A DNA stretch of 64,000 nt from Idiomarina sp. MD25a. Lineage in GTDB: Bacteria; Pseudomonadota; Gammaproteobacteria; Enterobacterales; Alteromonadaceae. Below, one piece after another: positions 24,271 to 33,029 of the stretch. Both the position numbers and the translations under genes were made by a program. Every line of letters starts with the position of its first letter. Position 1 is the stretch's first letter. The stretch is from the NCBI RefSeq assembly GCF_001870515.1, contig NZ_MDGT01000002.1, forward strand, positions 248,066-312,065, in the 5' to 3' direction. The notes beneath the pieces are model-generated. The model saw nothing but the letters and a program-made list of their open reading frames with translations. It did not search any database and was not told where the DNA came from.

Positions 24271-26783
24271 GATTTTCTCGCCTTACCTGGGTAAATAGGC
24301 AAAAACGTGGAGAGCTTTTGCCAAATCCAATTTAAATGTTTAAAAAATGGTAATAGATACGGAGCTATTTGCGCCGCAATTCGTTGGTATCCTGTGAGAC
24401 CATAACCGACCACTTCGCGCAGGCTCGCGAGCGGTTGTTCGTCCTGTTGCGGCCGCCAACCGAGCCATGCATCAAGACGTCCAAAAGTAGCCATTACAAA
24501 AGCTTGTTCCTCTTCTGCATTGGCAAATTTTAGCTCTACACCCGCCACATCGTCCCTGCAGGAAATCACCTCAGCGCGCAAAGCACGGCGCGATGTGGCT
24601 TGTTGAATATTTAAATATATGGATTGTCCGGGTCGAAGTAATTGACGGCTCGGCAAAGTGATCCCCACGCCTTGGGCGGAAAAGTCGACCATGCGTGCGC
24701 TGAAACTATGCTCCGACTCAGTGATGACATGTATTGGAATATCAACCGCAACACGGTGGGCGGAGCGTTGTTGCTTTGCCTCCTCGGCAACCGCTACGGC
24801 GCCCCCTAAAATGATTAGATTGTAGGTGAGCCAGACCATATTAATAATAACCGTGAGTTGTTGATCGTCTTCAATGGTGAAAAATTTGTAAACACCAAAA
24901 ATGAATCCAAGTAACGAGATTAAAACTAACACAATATAAGGTGTAGAAATCTGCCAGTTAAAATAGTTTTTATCGACTCGCTGGCCTTTTGAGGTCACGT
25001 TAAATTTACCTTTATGAGGCGCAAACAGTGCGACAGTTGTCGGTTTAAGTATGTACCAAGCCAACACAGTCTCGTACATTTCCGCCCAAAATGAGTGTCG
25101 ATACTGACCTTGCTTTCGCGAGTTGGTTAAATTTGCGTGAATGATGTGCGGTAATGCATACACTGCAATCATGACTGCAGGTGCGTAAACGATATAGCTG
25201 CCTAATAATAGGAAGGCGAGCGGCGCAGTTAGAAATATTAAGCGCGGCCCACCGTTCAAAAAATAGAGCATTGCATTGCTATAGCATAACCGCTGTGCCC
25301 AGTTTAAACCTTTGCCTAATAACGGATTATCAAGTCTAAAAATTTGTGCCATACCACGAGCCCACCGCATCCGTTGACCGATATGATCAGCAAGACTTTC
25401 TGTCGCTAAGCCGGCAGCAAGAGGGATGTTCAAGTAAGCGGTTTGATACCCTCGACGATGCATTTTCAGCGCTGTATGGGCGTCTTCGGTAACGGTTTCA
25501 ACAGCAATTCCACCAACCTCCTCGAGTGGTTGACGCTTTAGTACGGCACATGAGCCACAAAAAAACGAAGCATTCCACATGTCATTCCCGTCTTGAATTA
25601 ATCCGTAAAAAAGCTCGCCTTCGTTTGGACGGTTACGGAAAATTGATAAATTACGCTCAAAAGGATCGGGCGAGAAAAAGTGATGAGGGGTTTGCACCAG
25701 CGCCAGTTTAGGGTCTTTAAAAAACCAGCCCATGGTCATTTGCAGAAACCCGCGGGTGGGCACGTGGTCGCAATCAAAAATGGCAATGTAATCGCCACTT
25801 GTTTTGGTCAGCGCATGATTTAGATTGCCTGCTTTGGCGTGAACACCATTAGGTCGCACGATGTAACCCACACCCAACTGCTCACAGAACTGCTTATATT
25901 CGCTGCGTCGGCCATCATCAAGTAAATAGACATTGAGCTTGTCGGCAGGCCACTCGATCGCCTGTGCTGCCATAATGGTGGGTTTTACGACAGCAAGTGG
26001 CTCATTATACGTTGGAATATAGATATCAACCGTCGGCCATTCATCAAGGTTGTCAGGTAATTGCGCAATTTTCCGCTTTAATGGCCAGACTGTTTGCATG
26101 TAGCCAAATAGCAAGATGACCCACGCGTATACTTCTGCGCTTAATAAAATGAACCCAAGCGTGCCATCAAGCGGATGACTCCAGTTAATGGTCTCTGTAA
26201 TACGCCAATAAATATAGCGAGTACTCACAAAGAAAGAGAGTAACATCATGACGATCATCGGGAACTGACCCGCTTGCTTGCGAACCCATAAAGCGATACC
26301 CCAAAAAATAAGTAGCAGAAGGCCTTGTTGTGCCGCATCCATAGGCAGGGTAAGTACAAACGCTAAAATCGCTAAACCCATAGCGAGCAATCCGATATTC
26401 GCACGTCGCTCGCTACGAACCAAAGGTCTTAAGGGTGTTGCAGCAATAGTCAGTATGCGATTAACGCTACCACTGAAATAACCAAACCACTGAGTACGCC
26501 GTTTAACCTGAGACGGTGAAGGACGCGCCGATGACTCGGGTGGTTGATAAATAAATGCTAGCCAACCCACTTGTATCAACCAGCGGATAGGGTCGAGCAA
26601 CTGGAGGCGTTGCTGACCAAGTTGCGGCATCCAGTACGCGATACCATGATCGTTTAAGTGCACATCTTTAGGGCGATTAATAAAGATGAGGTCTAACGCT
26701 AAAACTGTAAACAGCCGGATACTAGCGAGACGGCTTTTAGACTGTCGAGCTTCGCGCCACTGATTAGCTATGCGGGCGAACAT
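24267..26783 (-). CDS. bcsA: Cellulose synthase catalytic subunit BcsA (UDP-forming) with PilZ domain
   Basis: An 838-residue processive GT2 synthase. After several membrane helices comes the catalytic loop set: LLDDGRRSEY near residue 286, DCDHVP near 338, TEDAHTALKMH near 431 and the QRMRWARG product-binding motif near 467. The C-terminal PilZ domain has RSAHR near 672 and DFSAQGVGI near 698, the c-di-GMP binding pair. Activity should therefore depend on c-di-GMP. The ATG at 26783 is preferred to a TTG five codons upstream because GGGTAG lies about 8 bp before it. It overlaps bcsQ by 16 bp. Confidence 0.94.
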   Translation of the reverse strand: MFARIANQWREARQSKSRLASIRLFTVLALDLIFINRPKDVHLNDHGIAYWMPQLGQQRLQLLDPIRWLIQVGWLAFIYQPPESSARPSPSQVKRRTQWFGYFSGSVNRILTIAATPLRPLVRSERRANIGLLAMGLAILAFVLTLPMDAAQQGLLLLIFWGIALWVRKQAGQFPMIVMMLLSFFVSTRYIYWRITETINWSHPLDGTLGFILLSAEVYAWVILLFGYMQTVWPLKRKIAQLPDNLDEWPTVDIYIPTYNEPLAVVKPTIMAAQAIEWPADKLNVYLLDDGRRSEYKQFCEQLGVGYIVRPNGVHAKAGNLNHALTKTSGDYIAIFDCDHVPTRGFLQMTMGWFFKDPKLALVQTPHHFFSPDPFERNLSIFRNRPNEGELFYGLIQDGNDMWNASFFCGSCAVLKRQPLEEVGGIAVETVTEDAHTALKMHRRGYQTAYLNIPLAAGLATESLADHIGQRMRWARGMAQIFRLDNPLLGKGLNWAQRLCYSNAMLYFLNGGPRLIFLTAPLAFLLLGSYIVYAPAVMIAVYALPHIIHANLTNSRKQGQYRHSFWAEMYETVLAWYILKPTTVALFAPHKGKFNVTSKGQRVDKNYFNWQISTPYIVLVLISLLGFIFGVYKFFTIEDDQQLTVIINMVWLTYNLIILGGAVAVAEEAKQQRSAHRVAVDIPIHVITESEHSFSARMVDFSAQGVGITLPSRQLLRPGQSIYLNIQQATSRRALRAEVISCRDDVAGVELKFANAEEEQAFVMATFGRLDAWLGWRPQQDEQPLASLREVVGYGLTGYQRIAAQIAPYLLPFFKHLNWIWQKLSTFLPIYPGKARKS

Positions 26784-27517
26784 TTTTTGACTACCCAATT
26801 GGCCAACTCGACAAAGTCAGCGTTAGCGCTTGCTGCGATGCTGTACTCATAACAGCTTTGCTGTGTCGCAAGCGCTTCAGTGATATGTTGATCACGCATG
26901 ATACCGACGGGCGATAGCACTTCATCAGCGAGTTCATGGTTGATGATATTGCTTATATCTCGGTTAAGTTCGAGTTGTGGAGCGACGCCATTTTCTTGAA
27001 ACACAAACGCATTTGGCACCTCACTATGGAGGTTTTGTTTATTGATAAATTGTTGCATGCGAGGATACACGCGAGGCTCTGCTTGCCATACACTCAAATG
27101 CAAATCGACATATGGAATCAATGCTTGGTATAAACGCGCGCAATGGCTAGGTAAATTGATAATCAACCAATCATCATTGCCCGCTTTTAACCAACTGAGC
27201 CATTGCTGAGGGTCACTTTCAATTTGAGTAGTAAGTTCATCATACTTATCGCTAACTTCACCTAGCGGTAGAAAGGTCGCTCCGAAATCACTGCGAAAAG
27301 CAAACTCACGGCTATCAGGGGCTTTACCAAGATAGCCGAGCGCCCAGCCACCAGACTGTGCGAGTGGCATACCATACCAAAGCCGTAAATCATTATGGGA
27401 GCACGCATCAACTGTGCTGAGTTTGGTGCCTTGTCTAAGCAGAGCATTGCTTAGATTGGCAGCAATGGTAGTTGCTCCAGCGCCGGAGAACACGCTTTGG
27501 ACAGTGATGATAGCCAA
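26768..27517 (-). CDS. bcsQ: Cellulose biosynthesis ParA/MinD-like ATPase BcsQ
   Basis: About 249 residues if it starts at the TTG at 27517, which gives the typical MinD-like beginning MAIITVQSVFSGAGATT. GAGG lies about 11 bp upstream and the upstream small ORF stops one base before it. The frame is open to an ATG at 27628, but those 37 extra residues look like shadow of the small ORF. The P-loop reads SGAGATT with no lysine in the deviant Walker A position. VDACSHNDLRLWYG aligns with the VDASPDNLLRL segment of E. coli BcsQ. It is needed for polar assembly and activity of the synthase complex in E. coli. Confidence 0.82.
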   Translation of the reverse strand: MAIITVQSVFSGAGATTIAANLSNALLRQGTKLSTVDACSHNDLRLWYGMPLAQSGGWALGYLGKAPDSREFAFRSDFGATFLPLGEVSDKYDELTTQIESDPQQWLSWLKAGNDDWLIINLPSHCARLYQALIPYVDLHLSVWQAEPRVYPRMQQFINKQNLHSEVPNAFVFQENGVAPQLELNRDISNIINHELADEVLSPVGIMRDQHITEALATQQSCYEYSIAASANADFVELANWVVKKCSPA

Positions 27518-27518
27518 T

Positions 27519-27734
27519 TTATTTAGCGCCTCGTGAGTGGTGTTTACCGTATTCGTTACATAACGACTTGAGATCGGAGGCGAATAAGCGCCAATATGTA
27601 CGAGCGCGTTGCACGCGAACGGGCACATTCAGTTCCAAAAACTGCTCTTGCTGCCAGCCCGCAACGTGTTTCTCGAAGCTTTGCGCCTCTTTTGTTGATT
27701 GGGATAAGTTATTGCGCCAAAGTTTATTTGTCAT
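27519..27734 (-). CDS. Small ORF leading the bcs operon (BcsR position)
   Basis: 71 codons with the highly charged, helical content of a small regulatory protein (QSFEKHVAGWQQEQFLELNV, FASDLKSLCNEYGKHH). It ends with TAA one base before the TTG of bcsQ, the spacing of translational coupling. It occupies the place of bcsR in E. coli, but I see no clear BcsR sequence match and no good ribosome site, so it may be lineage-specific or not translated. Confidence 0.5.
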   Translation of the reverse strand: MTNKLWRNNLSQSTKEAQSFEKHVAGWQQEQFLELNVPVRVQRARTYWRLFASDLKSLCNEYGKHHSRGAK

Positions 27735-27852
27735 ATGTTTAAGTTACAAATATTTTAACGTAATTTATATTGTAATAATTATGATATAAAATTAATATTC
27801 ACACAACATGATTTTAGTTGTTCATTTTTTAGGTAACCTGTTAAAGGATTAT

Positions 27853-27870
27853 ATGACTCGTGAGCATTAA
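27853..27870 (+). other. Five-codon leader frame overlapping the bcsE start
   Basis: ATG-ACT-CGT-GAG-CAT-TAA, whose ATG is 5 nt from the AAAGGA site, while the bcsE GTG (27860) is 12 nt away. The frames overlap out of phase. It may couple or limit bcsE translation. Confidence 0.35.
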
Positions 27871-29419
27871 ACTGGGTCGACTTATCGGTGACGAGAGTGT
27901 GTTACCTCCACTCCAGCTTGGAGAGGTGCATGCTTGCTTGAGTGATAGCCGAAATTGGTTATTGAGTGTTGTTAAGGAATTGAGCAAAGCTAACGCTACT
28001 CAGGTTTTTCTATCGCGTGACACCCACCGTCTGTTAAAGCAAGTCGATGCTAATGCGCCGTTGACCGCCTATGCTGGTGTGGCTGAGTGGAAATATCGCT
28101 CGAAAATGAAACAGTCAGATTTATTTAATCTGCTCGATAAAATGAGACAGCATGCAGACTGTATCGTGTTTATTTCACAGTTTTCTGATCCCCTTATTGC
28201 TCACCTATTAAATGACCGTGAAACACTGTTGCTACTAGCACGCTGGGCGCTTAACCGTAACAAGCTTGTTTGGGTTGCTTATTTAGGTGATGAAACGACG
28301 CCGTTGGGAAGAAGTTGGCTAAGAGCACACCGCATGAGCTTTACCTCCATGCATCTCATGGAGGAAGGAAGACCATTCTCAGTATGGACTATCATGCATT
28401 GGTTTGTCGGTGATGACTTATTGCAAGAGGAGATAACCCTTCAGCGTCTTTCTGAGGAACAAGGTGGCGGTTATCTAAAAGTGACTCCGTTTGAGTCTGA
28501 GGGCAAGCCGACATTTAAACGCCTCGCTGGATCGATGGTTTATGCCGTTAACGACGCCATTAAACCGACTGAAATCGCACCGAACCATTGGCAACTATTA
28601 CCCCACACTGCACGGCTAGAGGATGCATTTAAACAGGGTAGTAACGATATACTGATCATTCATGACTCGTTGACGGCATCGCGTAAGCAGCTTATCGAAT
28701 TGGTCTATCGTATCCGGAGTAGTGTCGGTCCCTTCCTCAAAATTATTATTAGAGAAGTCGACTACAGAATTCGTCATCACGATGAACGGATTTTAGTCAA
28801 TGCCGGTGCGACCTATGTAGCCCCTAAACCTCTCTCGTTAGATGAGATTGATAGTATTATTGACTGTCTAAATATGTGGCAGTTTGAAGGTAATTTACCG
28901 GAACTGGCGACCTTACAACAGTTATTTGTGCCTTCCGAAGTAGAGGGCTATCTTGCGCCACCTCAGTTTAGTCAGCAAGTACGCAGAATGACTGAGTTAG
29001 CGAATTACCAAAAAGTGGACATTCAGTTAATTGTCGGTGTGGTAGCAACAGGCATTAAAGCCGACGCCATTTTGTCGCGTTTCGCGGTAAGACGGCAAGG
29101 CGATGTTTGTACTGCCGTGGGTAACACGGTGTATATATTTCTTTTTGCATGTGAGAAGTCAGAGGTCGACCGTACGTTACTTCAGTTGTTAGGCTTTTCC
29201 TCACGTAACTTATTTAGTCGCGAAGCGCGCTTTGATTCCACTTTCGCCATCAAGGAGGCGCTAGATGAATTGGTCGTCATTGCTGATGCACAGGGTTGGC
29301 AACCGCCAGAGTTAGTATCATCGTCCGCTGATAGCGAACAAAATGATAGTCAATTTGAGTACTTCCACCCGCTACCGGCTCCAGTCGCTCGTGTGAGAGG
29401 AGACTCCAATGATGCCTGA
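27860..29419 (+). CDS. bcsE: c-di-GMP-binding cellulose regulator BcsE
   Basis: A 519-residue BcsE. The N-terminal part resembles a degenerate P-loop/receiver module. The C-terminal GIL domain carries RQGD at residues 412-415, the I-site-like c-di-GMP motif (RxGD) known from E. coli BcsE. REVDYRIRHHDERILVNAG near residue 298 is the other conserved patch. It binds c-di-GMP and, with BcsF, tunes full cellulose output. The start is GTG. It overlaps bcsF by 11 bp and is divergent from the bcsQABZC operon. Confidence 0.88.
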   Translation: MSIKLGRLIGDESVLPPLQLGEVHACLSDSRNWLLSVVKELSKANATQVFLSRDTHRLLKQVDANAPLTAYAGVAEWKYRSKMKQSDLFNLLDKMRQHADCIVFISQFSDPLIAHLLNDRETLLLLARWALNRNKLVWVAYLGDETTPLGRSWLRAHRMSFTSMHLMEEGRPFSVWTIMHWFVGDDLLQEEITLQRLSEEQGGGYLKVTPFESEGKPTFKRLAGSMVYAVNDAIKPTEIAPNHWQLLPHTARLEDAFKQGSNDILIIHDSLTASRKQLIELVYRIRSSVGPFLKIIIREVDYRIRHHDERILVNAGATYVAPKPLSLDEIDSIIDCLNMWQFEGNLPELATLQQLFVPSEVEGYLAPPQFSQQVRRMTELANYQKVDIQLIVGVVATGIKADAILSRFAVRRQGDVCTAVGNTVYIFLFACEKSEVDRTLLQLLGFSSRNLFSREARFDSTFAIKEALDELVVIADAQGWQPPELVSSSADSEQNDSQFEYFHPLPAPVARVRGDSNDA

Positions 29420-29606
29420 GCATGTTACCGAAGTTTATGTTGGTTTGAGCTTTGTACTTGGCGTGTTAGTGGGCTGGCTGACTCTGGCGCTTTGGCGCTG
29501 GCTTGGGAAGCGTCTGGCAAGCATGACTGTGAAATTTGGTTTTGTTCGTGTTGTGAGCAAGCCACGGCGGCAAAAGTCGTTAAAAGGAACTGGACGTCAT
29601 GGATAA
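29409..29606 (+). CDS. bcsF: Small membrane protein BcsF
   Basis: A 65-residue protein with one membrane helix (VYVGLSFVLGVLVGWLTLAL) and a basic cytosolic tail (KPRRQKSLKGTGR), as in BcsF. It recruits BcsE to the membrane and links BcsG in E. coli. It overlaps bcsE (11 bp) and bcsG (8 bp). Confidence 0.85.
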   Translation: MMPEHVTEVYVGLSFVLGVLVGWLTLALWRWLGKRLASMTVKFGFVRVVSKPRRQKSLKGTGRHG

Positions 29607-31206
29607 CCATCAGTACCAATTATTTCGTGAACAATGGCTAAGTAGTGCATTGTTTAGTTTCCGTAGTCCGGGTCGATGGTCTTTTGTATTTTTGTTGAAA
29701 GCAGTTTTATGCTGGCTTTCGCTTATGTCGTTTTCAATGGTTTATAACCTTGCGGTATTCACCCTAATTGTTGTGCCGATTAAAGCGCAATGGCTATCGC
29801 GGTTACGAGATATTTTAATATGGCCATTGATGGTCGCGCTATTCTACTACGACAGTCATTTACCTCCTTTTGAATCCTTGCTAAACAACTTGGAGCAGCT
29901 CGCGCAATTTAGTCTAGGTTATTGGCTAGAGCTGGCTGAACGTTACATCTCAATGGCGATGATCGCCTGGTTAGTTGTGGCATGGATTGCATTTCTTTAT
30001 TTTAAAAATATTTTTAGAATGGGGAGTCTTGCGTTACTTGCGATTATTTTTACCGGTGTTTATTCGCAAGTCTCAGAGCCTTCTGGTCCCACAGTTGCCT
30101 TAAAACCTATTGCAGAAAAAAGCCAAACTGGAACGCGTGTCGAAAGCCCCGAGATGTTTATCAATGATTTTTATCAAAGGCAAGGTGAGTGGCTAGTTAA
30201 TGCGCCCAAGATAAATGGAGAAGTGAGCGGTGCTTTCGATATTTTACTCGTCAATATATGCTCCATCTCGTGGGAAGATATAAAAGCTGTCGGACTCGAG
30301 AATCATTCGGTTTTCTCTAAGTTTGATATTATTTTAGATAACTACAACTCAGTATCATCCTACTCAGGTCCATCGGCACTGCGCATACTGCAGGCAAGCT
30401 GTGGTCAAAAGCCACACCAAAAGATATATCAACCTAGTCGACAATGTTTGCTGGCTGATGATCTAACAAGACTTGGTTTTAAATCTGAACTGTTTATGAA
30501 CCATGATGGCGAGTTCGATAACTTTAAGTCGTCATTGTTGAATAGCGGTGGAATAAAAACTGACAAAGATATTCAACGTTCGCTTTCGCCGACTATGGTC
30601 GCGTTTGATGGGGCTGCTATTTTTGATGACAAGCAAGTCATTGATGGCTGGCTCGCGCAAAGAGAGCAAGGTCAAGCACGTTTCGGCTTCTACAATTCTC
30701 TGACCTTGCATGACGGCAACCGGAAACTTAATTCAAATCAAACAAGCTTACAAAGCTATAAAGAGCGAGCATTATTGATGTTCGAACAAATAGCTGCGCT
30801 CATTGATCAGGCTGAGCGACAAGAGCGTAAGCTGCTACTTATCGTGGTTCCTGAACATGGCGCAGGTTTGAAAGGCGATGGTGTTCAACTGGCTGGCTTG
30901 CGCGAGATTCCGACTTATTCGCTGACCCATGTTCCCGTAATGCTTAAACTCATTGGCGCTGAATATTCAAATTCGAAGCCTATACGTGTTGAGAAACAAA
31001 CCAATCAAAATGCGATTTCATCTCTCATTATGAATGTTTTGGCGCAACAACCTTTCTCAGGCGGTGAATACCAGCCTCAAGCATTGGTAAACAGCATTCC
31101 CGAAACCGAGTGGGTGAGTGAGAATAAAGATATCCGTTTTATGCTGTGGCAGGATAAGCACGTATTAAAACTCAAAGGACAAAACTGGGTCGAGATTCGT
31201 GATTAA
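29599..31206 (+). CDS. bcsG: Cellulose phosphoethanolamine transferase BcsG
   Basis: A 535-residue protein. Four to five N-terminal membrane helices (to about residue 155) are followed by a periplasmic alkaline-phosphatase-fold domain. The nucleophile region is NYNSVSSYSGPSALRILQAS near residues 249-268, matching the BcsG serine site and its nearby Cys. VVPEHGAGLKGD near 414 supplies metal ligands. It transfers phosphoethanolamine from lipid to glucose O6 of cellulose. Its presence predicts pEtN-cellulose, not plain cellulose. Confidence 0.9.
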   Translation: MDNHQYQLFREQWLSSALFSFRSPGRWSFVFLLKAVLCWLSLMSFSMVYNLAVFTLIVVPIKAQWLSRLRDILIWPLMVALFYYDSHLPPFESLLNNLEQLAQFSLGYWLELAERYISMAMIAWLVVAWIAFLYFKNIFRMGSLALLAIIFTGVYSQVSEPSGPTVALKPIAEKSQTGTRVESPEMFINDFYQRQGEWLVNAPKINGEVSGAFDILLVNICSISWEDIKAVGLENHSVFSKFDIILDNYNSVSSYSGPSALRILQASCGQKPHQKIYQPSRQCLLADDLTRLGFKSELFMNHDGEFDNFKSSLLNSGGIKTDKDIQRSLSPTMVAFDGAAIFDDKQVIDGWLAQREQGQARFGFYNSLTLHDGNRKLNSNQTSLQSYKERALLMFEQIAALIDQAERQERKLLLIVVPEHGAGLKGDGVQLAGLREIPTYSLTHVPVMLKLIGAEYSNSKPIRVEKQTNQNAISSLIMNVLAQQPFSGGEYQPQALVNSIPETEWVSENKDIRFMLWQDKHVLKLKGQNWVEIRD

Positions 31207-31337
31207 CTCTCTCGACGATTCAGTTTTTCTAGCGTTTCAGACAGTTCAGTGAGCAAATGGTGATTATTTGAAACAACTCCATCTATCTCGTTAGCTGACT
31301 GACCCGAGTCGCCTGTGCATGCAGCCCTCCATGAGGC
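31203..31337 (-). pseudogene. Remnant of a methyl-accepting chemotaxis protein 3' end
   Basis: Read on the minus strand, this stretch gives about 35 in-frame codons ending LLTELSETLEKLNRRES-stop after GDSGQSANEIDGVVSNNHH. This is the pattern of a chemoreceptor C-terminal coiled-coil tail. An in-frame TGA lies immediately upstream (31338-31340), and no receptor domain remains. The stop overlaps the bcsG stop. It is probably a decayed gene left after a deletion. Short length keeps confidence low. Confidence 0.4.
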
Positions 31338-31381
31338 TCACATGCCTATGAGTTATTATCGAACACTTTGTTAAAAAGTTA

Positions 31382-31419
31382 AGAGATTAAACACTCAATA
31401 TTTCGAATGTTTAATCTCT
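31382..31419. terminator. Bidirectional terminator-like hairpin after the catalase-like gene
   Basis: AGAGATTAAACA, a 14-nt loop, then TGTTTAATCTCT: a perfect 12-bp stem. A-rich sequence follows on the plus strand and CTTTTTAAC on the minus strand. It lies just past the stop of the catalase-like gene. Confidence 0.6.
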
Positions 31420-31427
31420 AAAAAAGT

Positions 31428-32420
31428 TTACTGTCCTTGCAAACGTTTGCCATAAGAAATCGCATAGGCGGGCGAGCGTATTTGAAGCACCGGATCTTGA
31501 CTGGTAGAGATACCGTCAGTGACCTGATTCGGGTCAAAATTGATCGGTGTACATGATCCTCCACCGGACTCGGTTATTTTCAGTGTACCGACATTGATGG
31601 TTTCTCTATCTTTTGGCCAAACTTGTGACGGGTCATTGATTGGATCACCCTTTTCAGCAAGTTGCCAGTGCCATTCGTATTCGACCGGTCCGTCCTTGAG
31701 GCGCTCACTCAGTCGCTTGGCAAGGAAAGACTTGGGTAAATTTTTCTGCTCTTGCTCTGTAAGTAGCGTTTCGCCTGCCTTAGGCACTAATGTCCATCGA
31801 AATGCCTGCAATTCGCCGTTAGTCAACGTGGTATAGAATGTGTGAATACCAAAATAGTTAGCCGATGTGTATTCTGCTGCCGGTTGATGCGACTGTAACC
31901 ATTCCCCCTGACGTGCGGCTTCTGGATTAGCTTCAAGATAAGCTTTGCGGTCAGCGCCAGTGGCTTCACCCTGAGCAATGGCGTAATTGATACGCAAAAG
32001 GCCAAGAAACTGTTCTGGGTTTTTACCCGCAAACATAGGCGTGGTTAATCCGGCAATCTTGTGTTGCCTGTTATTGGCTAAATCAAACATCACTGCCATC
32101 CCGCGAGGGGCGTTCGCTGCCTCATTGGCATTTGGATTACCACCACCCATTGAAAAGCGTAAAGTAATCGGTGCTTTATCGCTAAATAAGGCTGTATCAA
32201 AGCGCGCTTGTGCGGTTGCGGAGGGTTCAAATGAGCCAAGTGCACAAACACCTTTGGCGTGACCTTTACGTACGCCAGGATGTTCGCCACTCAGTTGTTT
32301 GAATACCTCTATAAAGTCATTCGCACTAGCCGATTGAGGTGCTTGGGTAGGCGGCTGTTGTGCGGTGGCACTGAATGATAAAAGTGACACTAAGGCAATG
32401 AAAGTCGTTGTGGTTTGCAT
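31428..32420 (-). CDS. Periplasmic catalase-family peroxidase (SrpA-like)
   Basis: A 330-residue small catalase-like protein with a signal peptide (residues 1-20). The catalytic His lies in HPGVRKGHAKGVC. GGNPNANEAANAPRGMAV contains the distal Asn. The proximal haem Tyr is in RSPAYAISYGKRL at the very end. This minimal family usually has peroxidase, not strong catalase, activity. A GGGAG site precedes the ATG. It is divergent from marR-emrAB, whose regulator may also control it. Confidence 0.88.
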   Translation of the reverse strand: MQTTTTFIALVSLLSFSATAQQPPTQAPQSASANDFIEVFKQLSGEHPGVRKGHAKGVCALGSFEPSATAQARFDTALFSDKAPITLRFSMGGGNPNANEAANAPRGMAVMFDLANNRQHKIAGLTTPMFAGKNPEQFLGLLRINYAIAQGEATGADRKAYLEANPEAARQGEWLQSHQPAAEYTSANYFGIHTFYTTLTNGELQAFRWTLVPKAGETLLTEQEQKNLPKSFLAKRLSERLKDGPVEYEWHWQLAEKGDPINDPSQVWPKDRETINVGTLKITESGGGSCTPINFDPNQVTDGISTSQDPVLQIRSPAYAISYGKRLQGQ

Positions 32421-32515
32421 AGTTTACTCCCAATAAATACCGAGTTTTATTACGCGTATGGACGCAATACGGATTGCGCCATGTTTAGAAGAGTTGCCAA
32501 TGAGTTAAGACTTAT

Positions 32516-32571
32516 TAAACTCATTTAGTTTAGAAAAATAGTAAGCTAACTTATAATAACCTTAGTTACTA
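32516..32571. promoter_or_regulatory. Candidate MarR operators before the marR-emrAB operon
   Basis: Two inverted repeats sit in the AT-rich promoter. TAAACT-N5-AGTTTA spans 32516-32532, and TAGTAAGCTAA/TTAGTTACTA spans 32539-32571 with one extra base in the left arm. The second abuts the GGGGAGG ribosome site at 32575, as expected for MarR autorepression. Confidence 0.5.
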
Positions 32572-32585
32572 ATTGGGGAGGCGTT

Positions 32586-33014
32586 ATGGAACACCCTGAC
32601 AGAGAGTTGATGTTCTTGCTTGCGGACGTGGCACGCATGGCTAAATGGGACTTCGATGCGCGCGCTAAATCACTCGGTTTAACGCGCGCTCAATGGTCTA
32701 TTTTGGCACGTCTCGTTCGCTGCCAAGGAATTCAACAGTCGCGTTTAGCTGAGCTACTTGAGCTCAAAGCGATTACTGTTGCACGCCATATCGACCGACT
32801 TGAGCAGGGCGGGTGGGTTGAACGCAAAGCCGACCCAGACGATCGTCGTGTATGGCGACTGTTCTTAACCGAGCAAGCAGAGCCGGTGTTGAGCCAACTG
32901 CGAGAGCTCGGCGCGCAAACGCGCGCGAAAACTTTGGCGGGGATCTCTGAATCGACCCGTCATGAAATTCTTAACGCACTGAAATCCATGAAACACAATT
33001 TAACCGAAAGCTAA
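32586..33014 (+). CDS. MarR-family transcriptional regulator
   Basis: A 142-residue winged-helix repressor. The recognition part is QSRLAELLELKAITVARHID and the wing is ERKADPDDRRVWRLFLTE, which matches the MarR DxRxxxLxLT motif. It is first gene of an operon with an EmrA-like adaptor and an EmrB-like pump, 15 bp upstream of the adaptor. Likely a drug- or phenolic-responsive repressor of the pump. Confidence 0.9.
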   Translation: MEHPDRELMFLLADVARMAKWDFDARAKSLGLTRAQWSILARLVRCQGIQQSRLAELLELKAITVARHIDRLEQGGWVERKADPDDRRVWRLFLTEQAEPVLSQLRELGAQTRAKTLAGISESTRHEILNALKSMKHNLTES

Positions 33015-33029
33015 AGGACGCTCTTCACT

